Origin: Acanthaster planci
Lineage: Eukaryota; Echinodermata; Asteroidea; Valvatida; Acanthasteridae
DNA: 64,000 bases
Assembly (NCBI RefSeq): GCF_001949145.1
Contig: NW_019091362.1
Location: 10,990,591-11,054,590 of the forward strand
Reading direction: 5' to 3'
Part shown: positions 21,501-28,100 of the stretch, piece after piece
Layout of the letters: the number at the start of each line of letters is the position of its first letter
Position numbering within the stretch: the stretch's first letter is position 1
Position numbers and translations under genes: made by a program
The notes under the pieces: model-generated
What the model was told of the DNA's origin: nothing
The model's database searches: none
The model's input: only the letters and a program-made list of their open reading frames with translations

Positions 21501-23264
21501 TAGAACACATTTCGATTTTAATTTTGTCATTTATGAGCTCTAACTTTGTTTTAAAAAATTTCTTAGCTTCTGTATCTTTGGAATTGATTGAAAAGCACCC
21601 GTTTCTAATGTTGCTGCATTACAAGAAGTTAAATACAGTGTAAGGAAAGAAGGTATCAAGGAAAAAGGATAAAGGCATAAGGTTTGCAGCACTCTGCAGG
21701 TGCATTTCTACATGAATCTGTGCCTGACAATGGAATTTGTGTTGTGTGACTGTAACGGTATCAGACTTCTTTCGCATCATTAACGACCTTTTCAATCATT
21801 CAGTGCGAATGCACAAGGATAGTCTCTCTGGAATAAGGTTTAAATATTGTAGGCATAACAAAAATAGACCCTTTGACGGTGAATAGTGAATGACATTTCA
21901 TGGACAGTGTAGATGTACAGTACGTGTAGGTTGCTGTGGCTGTCTCACTTTTCAATCATGTTAGTAAGGTTCCGCAGTTATGCCCAAACGTTAAGATACA
22001 AGGAGTTGAGTTGCAAACTATACAGTAAATGTAATGGACGTGTACATTTTCAAGCCTTCCTTTGAACTATTTTTGTCTTTCACAATTGTCACTCAGCTTT
22101 GCTAGGTAATATAGCGAGGCACTTTGTTCAAGATGCTATCGCAAATGTTCTTCCTAAAAGGTAAAGGGCGTTTTTGAAGGTTTTGTCATCAGGATCACGT
22201 TGGAAAATGCCGAGGAAATGGCATGTGGACAGCTTGTTCGGAAGTGGAGAAAACAATCCAAGAAATTCAAGCATCTCACTGTCGTCTGATACAATCTGTA
22301 TGTTTCCACCAGGTGTCCATAATGGGCAAACATTTGCCTTCACAGAAAAATATAAATTTCACTGTTCACCCATTTCACTGTTCGAAATTTGGAAGTAGGT
22401 TTGAATGTCACCTTTTGAAATCAAACATTTCCAATAAAGATGTTGACTTTCAGATCATTGATTCATTACTAACTTTCACAACAGTTTTTGTTTACTTTAG
22501 TCACTTCACTAGCTAACCCAAAATAAAAGTTGTTTGTTGTTGATTTTATATGTATACTTTCACATTTATTTATCTTTTTCTCTTGTAAAGCAATTTCTTT
22601 TACACACAGCACATTTACTGTATTTTAATTTCATTTTGTTTCTGATGTAAGAATCTAAGATCAGCTTTATATTGAATGCATTGCTGGCTACAGTATAAAA
22701 AAAACTCGTCCTGCAAAAGTGATTTTTGGTTTTGGTTTGCATCAGTTTTTAGGCTTGGCTTTCCAAAATTGGACTGTATTTTCTAAGTTACACATAATTT
22801 CATGATGAAACTCATAAAACTGGAAGAACCTTCAATTGGTGACATCTGCTTGCAAATCAAGACAGACAGTAGAGATAACGGTAATTTGAGCCTTTCAAAG
22901 GAACCAGAAAATTCCTTTTGAATTGTTTGATGTATCAGTATGCTTTACTCATGGAAAGTGCTTAATGTTGTCAACTGCTGGTAAGAATTTTCCATCTGTA
23001 ACTGATCAACAGTATAACAAGTTAAGTTGTTTTTTAAGTTCTTGGCTGCAGCATTCCCAGTGATTCCCAATGTTTTTCCTTTTCTTCTGTCTTCAGTTCC
23101 AGATCTTAACTCCAATATCGCCTATTCACCGGTGGCGAACAGCGCCCCCTAGCGTAGACTATCGTTACAACAGTTACGATGACAGTGATTCCATCGCCAG
23201 CTCCAGCAGCAGCCGTTCAGACCGGTCTCCGCTGCCCGGAAGCACTGAAAAAATCCTGTACTGA
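460..23264 (+). CDS. CTNNAL1: alpha-catulin (CTNNAL1-like), gene span, 5' incomplete
   Basis: This entry is the whole coding span in the window; exons are listed separately. Joining 460-549, 3033-3209, 4907-5110, 5843-6088, 6861-6953, 7886-8036, 8438-8475, 13935-13985, 15639-15842, 16832-17011, 17924-18007 and 23097-23264 gives one open frame of about 561 residues ending in TGA. The order and wording match vertebrate alpha-catulin from about residue 220 to the end, for example KAKMAAARA, DFTDSAYTSHEHRER, HPSSKIAKE, EQAKIAKLGL and NMSSMAYS.YLFTRGEG. Alpha-catulin is an all-helical vinculin/alpha-catenin relative; known roles are as a cytoplasmic scaffold for Rho signalling (Lbc/ARHGEF1) and dystrophin-linked complexes. 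The N-terminal exons and promoter lie left of the window. The C-terminus differs from the vertebrate tail, and an alternative last exon is possible. Alpha-catenin or vinculin proper fit less well. Confidence 0.92.
1344..1421. repeat. TACATG/GTAC-rich microsatellite
   Basis: A run of degenerate ACATGTAC, GTATGTAT and GTACGTAC units, each locally palindromic. It is one of the densest local examples of the motif that is dispersed over the whole window. Confidence 0.7.
2039..2406. mobile_element. hAT-like MITE with CAGGGTTCCC termini
   Basis: Starts CAGGGTTCCCAAGGTCATGG and ends TGTGGGAACCCTG, so the termini are inverted repeats (CAGGGTTCCCA). The interior repeats short phrases such as GTCATGGAAAA and GGAAAAGTCA. 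This wording is typical of a widespread class of non-autonomous hAT-like elements in animals. No transposase is present. A clean 8-bp target duplication was not found (CCTTGGAT versus ATGGGTGC), so the insertion is old or the limits are off by a few bases. Confidence 0.7.
3033..3209 (+). CDS. CTNNAL1: alpha-catulin exon b (59 codons, phase 0-0)
   Basis: Begins TCLRHPDCVPAKETRNGVF after CTGCAG and ends NNALQELM before GTAAGT. It corresponds to TCLRHPNC....KEGVF in vertebrate catulin. The middle (DDVINDGYAQPVQNG) is a variable linker before the next helical bundle. The exon is clearly GC-richer than its introns. Confidence 0.92.
3210..4906 (+). other. catulin intron, 1.7 kb
   Basis: Contains one tRNA-derived SINE-like element flanked by a direct repeat (3590-3863). 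No coding exon seen. A short direct duplication of GCATTATCAAAT occurs near 4433-4463. Confidence 0.6.
3590..3863 (+). mobile_element. tRNA-derived SINE with flanking direct repeats
   Basis: An A-box-like TGGTCGAGTGGTT (3708-3720) and a B box GGTTTGAGTCC (3753-3763) sit about 33 bases apart, as in a pol III tRNA promoter. The phrase CAGGGCAAAAATCCAAAATT occurs near 3588-3608 and again near 3840-3860. That direct repeat of about 20 bp is of the size made by LINE-assisted retroposition. The region between does not fold as a complete functional tRNA, so I call it a SINE rather than a gene. Confidence 0.6.
4907..5110 (+). CDS. CTNNAL1: alpha-catulin exon c (68 codons, phase 0-0)
   Basis: Begins DLVETAKVTQADRSTRDKMQ after CCCCAG and ends LRTLAGVGTAL before GTGAGT. 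The segment QDFTDSAYTSHEHRERIL is nearly identical to vertebrate alpha-catulin and is its most diagnostic sequence. In this family such segments form long amphipathic helices of a four-helix bundle. Confidence 0.95.
5213..5411 (+). mobile_element. tRNA-derived SINE ending in poly(T)
   Basis: A box TGGCCTAGTGGTTGGGTT (from 5219) and B box GGCTTGAATCC (about 5263-5273) form a tRNA-like head. The body contains AAATGGGTACCTATAGGG, a phrase common in invertebrate and vertebrate tRNA-SINE bodies. The element ends in a long T tract at 5399-5411. It lies in the 732-bp intron between exons c and d, in the same orientation as the gene. Confidence 0.75.
5843..6088 (+). CDS. CTNNAL1: alpha-catulin exon d (82 codons, phase 0-0)
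   Basis: Follows GGGGGCTTTTAG and ends before GTACTT. It begins EKKPNKQQEQDLEMC and runs through LLDLKKQLQNTA, EIFRSSDDQDLLANLKQRG and LKFSEHSEQLQE. It matches vertebrate catulin (SIAEELELSILKISHSLNELKKELHSTA, ending SEQKEQLVE) in length and spacing. It is strongly helical and GC-rich. Confidence 0.92.
6089..6860 (+). other. catulin intron, 0.77 kb
   Basis: No exon, repeat or RNA recognised. It ends CATTTCGACAG before exon e. Confidence 0.5.
6861..6953 (+). CDS. CTNNAL1: alpha-catulin exon e (31 codons, phase 0-0)
   Basis: Reads ACRLLGHIAGTVPLAISADY then AENNIKSLGPQ, between acceptor GACAG and donor GTAAGT. The vertebrate equivalent is TCRLLRHISGTEPLEITCIHAEE, so both the position in the protein and the exon size fit. 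Confidence 0.92.
7001..7232. mobile_element. MITE with long GGGCCAATTTC terminal inverted repeats
   Basis: The left end reads GGGCCAATTTCGTAGAGCTG and goes on CTTAAGCACAAAATTTGCT. The right end is the reverse complement with few changes (GGGCCAATTTCATAGAGCTG on the other strand). The terminal repeats are about 40 bp and the whole is 232 bp with no coding capacity. It sits in the intron just after exon e. No convincing target duplication was seen. Confidence 0.75.
7277..7448. mobile_element. second MITE/foldback element
   Basis: The left arm starts ATGGGTGTTTCACAATAGTG; the right arm, on the other strand, starts ATGGGCAATTCACGATAGTG. Both continue with CC.....AGAGTTT and TTGGCCAATCACA, giving imperfect inverted arms of about 60 bp around a short loop. 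The element is 44 bp from the MITE at 7001 but shares no sequence with it. Confidence 0.65.
7886..8036 (+). CDS. CTNNAL1: alpha-catulin exon f (50 codons + 1 nt)
   Basis: Begins IVALATTLAIHPSSKIAKES after TTGTCTAG and ends NDCCQGKT plus one base before GTAAGA. It matches vertebrate IISAAETLTLHPSSKIAKEN...EAWESQISDMS. The last base A combines with the next exon to make serine. This bundle belongs to the vinculin-family C-terminal half. Confidence 0.93.
8438..8475 (+). CDS. CTNNAL1: alpha-catulin micro-exon g (38 nt)
   Basis: Acceptor TTTTTTTCACAG and donor GTGAGT enclose 38 nt reading (S)EKQVYLSLPRPG when joined to exon f. Vertebrate catulin has GEKYGYLSLPKP at exactly this place, so this very short exon is well supported. 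It leaves phase 0. Confidence 0.9.
8593..8643 (+). CDS. CTNNAL1: candidate optional exon of alpha-catulin (17 codons)
   Basis: An AG at 8591-8592 and a donor GTATGT at 8644 enclose 51 nt, a multiple of three, with an open phase-0 frame reading LADDSLLSNCISSSQEK. It lies 117 bp after micro-exon g and could be included or skipped without shifting the frame. The upstream pyrimidine tract is poor and vertebrate catulin has no clear counterpart, so this is a candidate cassette exon only. Confidence 0.4.
9739..9766. repeat. C-tract/T-tract/G-tract foldback
   Basis: Nine C, then a run of T, then AGGGGGGTGGGG. The C and G runs can pair into a short hairpin. Simple-sequence noise or length error is possible here. 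Confidence 0.5.
11871..12392. mobile_element. TTAA-flanked piggyBac-like element, interior unsequenced
   Basis: The left end reads TTAACCACTTCCTGCCGGGG. The right end, on the other strand, reads TTAACCACTTAATGCCGGGG. The inverted termini are flanked by TTAA on both sides, the piggyBac target signature. Only about 113 bases on the left and 36 on the right are known, because 373 of the 522 bases are N. Whether it is a MITE or a longer collapsed element cannot be told. Confidence 0.6.
11984..12356. other. assembly gap (373 N)
   Basis: An unbroken run of N inside the piggyBac-like element. Repeats often cause such gaps. The open frames that appear to cross it are meaningless. Confidence 0.99.
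13935..13985 (+). CDS. CTNNAL1: alpha-catulin exon h (17 codons, phase 0-0)
   Basis: Reads KHGSTPKSIKPAKLDAE between ATTTTAG and GTGAGT. It corresponds to the variable linker ANLKSLKPDKPDSE in vertebrates, directly before EQAKIAKLGL of the next exon. Small size and weak conservation make it less certain than its neighbours, but phase and position fit exactly. Confidence 0.82.
14132..14401. repeat. 12-bp minisatellite, about 22 copies
   Basis: Tandem units with consensus CACAAGRCCAGT run through 270 bp, cleanest at the left and decaying towards 14400. Because 12 is a multiple of three, the array is open in several frames on both strands and makes spurious TRPV-like and LVTG-like repeat peptides. 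It begins about 146 bp after the donor of exon h, inside the intron. Confidence 0.9.
15639..15842 (+). CDS. CTNNAL1: alpha-catulin exon i (68 codons, phase 0-0)
   Basis: Begins EQAKIAKLGLEMKLMTSELD after GCCCACAG and ends QDLFKQAE before GTGAGT. Vertebrate catulin has EQAKIAKLGLKLGLLTSDAD...EKWEDQ and NMSSMAYSLYLFTRGEG with the same 68-residue length. NMSSMAYSMYLFTRGEG at the exon centre is a hallmark shared with the alpha-catenin C-terminal domain (MAKMAYQMSRFTRG-type), confirming superfamily membership. Confidence 0.95.
15843..16831 (+). other. catulin intron, 1.0 kb
   Basis: Nothing beyond scattered TACATG units and short AT-rich stretches. It ends CTGCCGTCAG. Confidence 0.5.
16832..17011 (+). 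CDS. CTNNAL1: alpha-catulin exon j (60 codons, phase 0-0)
   Basis: Begins YFGEEGNKLFRSLKQFAAQV and ends TMGKVATFNK before GTACAG. It aligns with vertebrate VFAAEGLKLTSSVQAFSKQL through TVTKTSLQNKVFLK. It forms two helices of the last bundle. Confidence 0.92.
17924..18007 (+). CDS. CTNNAL1: alpha-catulin exon k (28 codons, phase 0-0)
   Basis: Starts VDNTIQETQNLLSTISRIVP and ends LCYTLAAK before GTAAGT, after GGCTTCAACAG. The vertebrate equivalent is VDKCITKTRSMMALLVQLLSLCYKLLKK, the last conserved helix of the family. A partly similar sequence occurs at 22244-22312. Confidence 0.92.
18008..20383 (+). other. catulin intron, first part
   Basis: Holds the 458-bp hAT-type element (19458-19915). 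No exon was found between 18008 and 19457. The last stretch before 20384 has a CT-rich run (CCCTCTCTCTCTCTCTTGG) suited to an acceptor. Confidence 0.55.
19458..19915 (-). mobile_element. short hAT-type non-autonomous element (458 bp)
   Basis: Begins TAGGGCTGTGCCGAATAT and ends ATTGACTCAGCCCTA, with imperfect inverted termini TAGGGCTGWGYC. The flanks ATTTATAA and GTTGATAA agree at six of eight positions, as expected for a decayed 8-bp hAT target duplication. In reverse orientation it aligns along nearly its whole length with both ends of the 2273-bp element at 48827-51099. Both are rich in GAATATTCG-like palindromes. It codes for nothing. Confidence 0.8.
20384..20530 (+). CDS. CTNNAL1: candidate alternative last exon of alpha-catulin
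   Basis: After a CT-rich tract, AG acceptors at 20382-20383, 20385-20386 and 20448-20449 all open the same phase-0 frame, the phase left by exon k. The frame begins KTPTPPPSNSFDPWCS, ends LLSEDKTEAYNAAYSVK and stops at TGA 20528-20530. The block is much GC-richer than its surroundings and its codons look like the neighbouring exons. Overlapping the stop is a good donor (AA|GTGAGG); used, it would join the 23097 exon out of frame and stop after four codons. I infer an alternative C-terminus; expression data would settle it. Confidence 0.5.
   Translation, partial: KTPTPPPSNSFDPWCSKSLHGQPNPTPSSPGLLSEDKTEAYNAAYSVK
20531..23096 (+). other. catulin intron, second part
   Basis: No confident exon. 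A possible decayed copy of exon k lies at 22244-22312. The rest is AT-rich with a few poly(T) tracts. It ends CTTCTGTCTTCAG. Confidence 0.55.
22244..22312 (+). pseudogene. possible decayed duplicate of catulin exon k
   Basis: The frame reads VEKTIQEIQASHCRLIQSVC, against VDNTIQETQNLLSTISRIVP in exon k. The first 28 bases agree at about 22 positions. The similarity fades after that. There is no AG directly before the first codon (the sequence is GAAGTGG), and the following CAG|GTGTCC is a poor donor. If real, it is an exon duplication that has lost function. Chance similarity is possible. Confidence 0.3.
23097..23264 (+). CDS. CTNNAL1: alpha-catulin terminal exon (55 codons + stop)
   Basis: Follows TTCTGTCTTCAG, joins exon k in phase 0 and ends at TGA 23262-23264. 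It begins FQILTPISPIHRWRTAPPSV, contains a serine/aspartate-rich stretch (DDSDSIASSSSSRSDRS) and ends PLPGSTEKILY. Vertebrate catulin has a short unrelated tail here, so homology is not the evidence. GC content, codon pattern and a strong acceptor are. The tail looks disordered and may be a phosphorylation target (inference). Confidence 0.82.
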   Translation, partial: FQILTPISPIHRWRTAPPSVDYRYNSYDDSDSIASSSSSRSDRSPLPGSTEKILY

Positions 23265-25180
23265 AGACGGACAGTGAACAGCTCTCGGGAAAGAAATCTT
23301 TCCTTGGGTTTCCCGTAGGAGGGGTCTACTTCCCCAGCTGATGCTTGGACAACTTTGTGCAGATTGGTCCTTGAAAGGTGCCTGGGAGTGATTCCTGTGG
23401 GAGATTTCTCCATGCTGTGCCAGGCACATCCGTGTGGAATGGATGGGTTTGTTCCGGCAAGGCTCCTATATAATATACCTGTGGATTGATTTCTGCACAT
23501 AGAATTTCTGGTTTCCAGCAACAAGTTACGTCTGGATGTACATGTATGTTATGTCCTTTAGGGATTTGTCAGAACAGATCAACAGGGGGAAAAGTTGGGG
23601 ATATGCCTGAATTAATATAATGTAGAATTTTTGACTGTACCTCATTGAAACAAATCAGACTAGAATTCATGCTGGGATCATTTTCTAATTGTGCCAAGGA
23701 GGACCCATGCACATGTAGGAATATTTCTTGGGCAGGTCCTGAGGAATCGTGGAAAAAGTTCTGGCCGGACTGATCCATATGGAATGACTTCCTGGCTGTT
23801 GCTTCTACAAGGAGAAAACAGTCATTAGCATGCCAGCTTAGCTGTACAGACCTATGCATAGCATTCTGAAGTTTTGCACGTCGACAGACTTTGGTGTGGC
23901 TGCGGAATTCACTCCAACACTGTGATGGAATTCCTGTTTTAAAATAATGGCGATGATTCCAGATTCATCTGCTCACTAAGAAGAGACTCGTGTCTCTGTG
24001 GGAAAGTTGCTGTTGGAAGACAGATGAGAATTATACCCAGTACGAGTATTTGAAGGAATCAGCTTCTACTTTTGTTTAGCATGGAGCTACAGAATTAGAG
24101 TGCAGGGAACCTGTGCCAAATGATTTGCAGTTTCTGTTTGACTCATCTGTGTGGGAGGGGGTTGACAGGTTTTTTTGTAAGGTGTGTTGTGTTTCCTTTA
24201 CTGTGGTCAGTCTTAAGTCCTTGTTTCTTGAAAACAGGAAGTTGATTATTCTAAAGTTGATAAAGGGGGAAAAATGATGGCAAACTACTTACTAATTACA
24301 ATGACCTGGAGTACTAGTTTACAAAACTTCAAAAGTTAGAGGACGTGGCATTTTGATCGCTGCAGAATATATGTCCCTCAAAGGCAACAGGAGCTTCAGT
24401 GTCAAGAATGTCCGAGTTAGTTTGGGAGCATTGACATTTCCTTACACAGTGTCAGAGTTGATGTTTGGAAATCCAGCAGGGTGCCCAATGAAAATACACA
24501 GAAAAAATATCAGAGACGGGGTGAAATTATTCAACGTCTGAAAAAGAGTTGGGAGATGAGAGTACGTACTCTTTACTTTGGTTTGCAGTATTCTGCAACC
24601 AAGTTGCAACATGGCCTTGTATAAAGGCCCAGAGACTTAGTTTTAACAGGACTGAACACCTAGATAGCTCAAGTATCGTGTATTGATGTGCCACTTCACA
24701 AGAACTGACTGTCTTTGTGTCAGTTTAGGAATCCCAAATCAGACCTGAAGTGTAAAGATGCAACCAAAGTTCCTGTTGTATTTTTGTTACCTTTCTTTTA
24801 ATATCTCTCTCTCTCTTGGTGGATTTTTTTGTTTATCCACCAAACCAAGCCTGGCATTCAACATACGGAGTCAGTATTCTGGTCAGATATTGTCAAGCAG
24901 CATTCACTAAGAAATGTCTCAAATTTCTCCCTTCTCTATAAAGCTGATGATTAGGACCTACATGTATTTCTTGATCACCAATGAAGTATCACATTATCTG
25001 ATCAAGAAAAACAGCCTCAAAATATTGACAAATTCGTATTGCCTCTGCACCAGTACCTAAAGTATTGTAGGTGTACATACTCTAATTTTTTTAAAGTGGT
25101 ATCTGTGTGCCATGGTGGTGAAACTTTGATTTTTCAGTTCATGAGAGAGACAAAAATAAAGAGTACAGAGATGATGGTGC
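23265..25180 (+). other. probable 3' UTR of alpha-catulin
   Basis: Non-coding sequence directly after the stop. The first canonical polyadenylation hexamer, AATAAA, is at 25155-25160, followed within 60 bases by T/G-rich sequence, so a 3' UTR of about 1.9 kb is likely. Further AATAAA hexamers at 27394-27399 and 28329-28334 could give longer forms. Confidence 0.5.
25155..25160 (+). terminator. candidate polyadenylation signal AATAAA
   Basis: Sequence CAAAAATAAAGAG. It is the first canonical hexamer on the + strand downstream of the catulin stop codon, with T-rich sequence following. Not proven. Confidence 0.4.
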
Positions 25181-28100
25181 TAATTTATTCTGTTAAATGT
25201 TTACACAGGGAAACTGTAGACAGTGTTCTTGTATGAATAGTAGTGTACTTGTATAGGGCACGGCACTTTTCCAAAATGCCTTTCGCACTGGACAGCTGAG
25301 GGGAAATTTGTGTTGATTAGCTCAGTAGAAAAAGTTTGTGTCACATATTGCCGAAGCTACATGTAGATTTTTGTTGAATGCTTGAAAGTCTTGAACAGGT
25401 ACATGGAACATTTCAGTTGGGTAAGGATGATTTGGGCAATGGTGTATCCAGACATAAAAAATGTAAAGGTTAACAGGTTGTTCAAGCAAAGTGAAGGTCC
25501 TTTTTCTGATTCACGGGAGAAGATTCAGTTATTATTATTACTTTTTTTTTTGGAGGATGAGGGATCTTTTCCTCACTTCCCCCAGCAGTGGACTGTGTAC
25601 TTGTGATGTACACAAATACCACAAAGCTATAAAACAGACTTGCGCATATTCAGAGGAGGGCAAGAAAGCTGTTGACCCAACTTAACCTAACCACTCAGCA
25701 TTTCTTTGCAGGGCCGGAGATGTGCTCCAGTCACCCACTTAATGCCAGTCAAAATTCATATGACATCTCACGAATGGAAGTAATGGGAGAAACGGTGATG
25801 AACGACTGCCTTCGTCACAGCTTCTGTTGATAGCATGTGACTTGAAAGTGGATTCGCTCGTGACTTATATTGTGACATGGTGATGAGATGACTTGAATCC
25901 CACACCAAATTTTCTGAGCTAAAATGCTCTGCAGAATGTGCCAAAAAGAACTGTGGAATTAGCAATTAGGCCCACTTTGAGCAATGTGAGTTTCATAACA
26001 GTTACTTCTAAGAACCTGCAGTATCGTCGTTCACAGTTTGACATGATTTTGAGTCTTAGTTCTTCCATATCCAAAGTGCCCTCTGTTACCAAGGATAATT
26101 AGACTGTATTTTAGTAACTATACAACCTTCACAACAGTGGCATCTTCTGACCTCTCAGCCCTAAACAAAGATAACATGGTCCTGCATTGTACAGTAGATT
26201 AAAATTGGCAAAAATCTGACCTGGAAGGATGTCTTTCTGAAGATGGGAAAAGTACATGTATCTTTTTTAAGGACAAAAGGCGAGGGTAGGTAATTTTTGG
26301 CTCTGAAGTTTCCAATCCAAGCACAGGCAGTTTCTTTAGCCATACCAGCTTGAATGAGAAATATGTAGTGTGCATCTTTAATGGAAAGATTTGCGGGTGG
26401 ATTGCATGCCTAATGAGCCTTTTGTGGTACTGCATAGTGTGTAGCAGGCCAAGTCTACGTCTGAAGTGGATTACTTTTGAAACTAGACACGGCTTTTATC
26501 TTTGCCATTTGCATTGCTGCGACACTAAGCCACAGCTTTAGGCAAAAATTGCCACCAGAGCCTGTGTCTTTGCCTCATTTTTTAATATCTGCATGCAGTA
26601 CATGTACATGTATGTCGAATTTCTGTTGTACATTTTCATTGAGCCAGTGGCAGTGGCTTGCAGGCTGAAAGGATAAATCGTACTGTAACTGTACATGTAG
26701 TTACTTGTGAGTAGGTTGCCTAGACTCCACAAAACTTACAACTTCATGGAACTATGAATCAGCGTATCAAGTGTAGCTTACGTCAACAACGTACTTAAAC
26801 GTGGAAATTCATCCTCATGACATTTTTATACAGTACCTGTACATGTTCACTTCCCATTTTTTTGAATACATGCGGTGCCCAGTTGAAGTACTAAAATGTA
26901 AAATTTACAGTGTATAAAGCAATATGTAAATTATGGAAAAACAGGCACATTTTTATGAAGAAATCTGTCGAAAATACCAAAAATATAAATATGAATATTT
27001 GTAGCTTGTAAGTTGTAAGTGTACGCCATTTGCAGAACTATTGTACAAAGGGATATCTTTATTGTAGCAGAGATAGTCATTGATGTAGTCAACGGTAGCA
27101 CATATGCTGTGGGGCTTGTGCTATTGGTTTGTATTGTAGTACTCTTGCCGTATGATAACGTGTAATGATCCTGAATGTGTGCTGGAGTTTTTGGGGTGTA
27201 GATGGAGGTACTTTCCAACCAATGCTCAAAGTAGTAAAAATTTGGACCTTGCCAGATGTGAGGTTGACCATGTCAACTTCGCAAGTCACTATTTGTTTGA
27301 CCAGTCTTGTCAAAAGGTTAGGTAGTGAGCTTCTTGTTTAATAGACCGAATCCGCCTGCTAAGTTACGTAACCTACAGTGGGCATCAAACAACAATAAAC
27401 ATGGTGTCCTCCCATAGCCAAGTTTTAAGCCGATTTTTGATATGAATGTAGTACTTGGAAGTCACTGATCAGTAGTCTCTAAACTGCACCAACCATTGGC
27501 TTTATTTTTGTTTGATACTCACTGTCCCGGTACGTCATGTGACTTATCATGCCCAGTTGGTCTATTATAGTTGATTGCCTGCAAGGTGATTGGCAAGTTT
27601 GCCGATTATTTGCTTTTTATGTTATGCTATTTTTATGTTGAAACAGACAACTCAGATACACAGGGAATTGCATGTGATTTGGTAGCAATTTGTTTCCTAC
27701 ATCTACTAAATGTTCGGTTCAGAGACCAAATGAAGTCCAGGCATTAGGGTTTCAGAGAGAGAATTACCTCTTGAAAAGTACTATTTCATGGTTTACAGTT
27801 ATGAGTACTAACCTTACTGATTTGTGTTTTGTCACAAACATATTCCTGGCGTATGAATTGGTGGAACATCTTGGTTTTACCCCAGCAGTGTAATATTTGG
27901 GGGCTTGCTTGGAAAGTGGCAAATTGCTTTCCAAAGTTGCCACTTTTCCTTTGAAAAGGCTTGGTTGAAAGGAAGATCCTTCCTTGAAAACTCCAGTTGA
28001 AATTTTGGTATCCTTCATTGAACACTACTCTTTCCAAGAAATTTTTGGAATTCAACCCACTTTATGGCGTACATGTACTTAATTTTGTACAAAGGCATTC

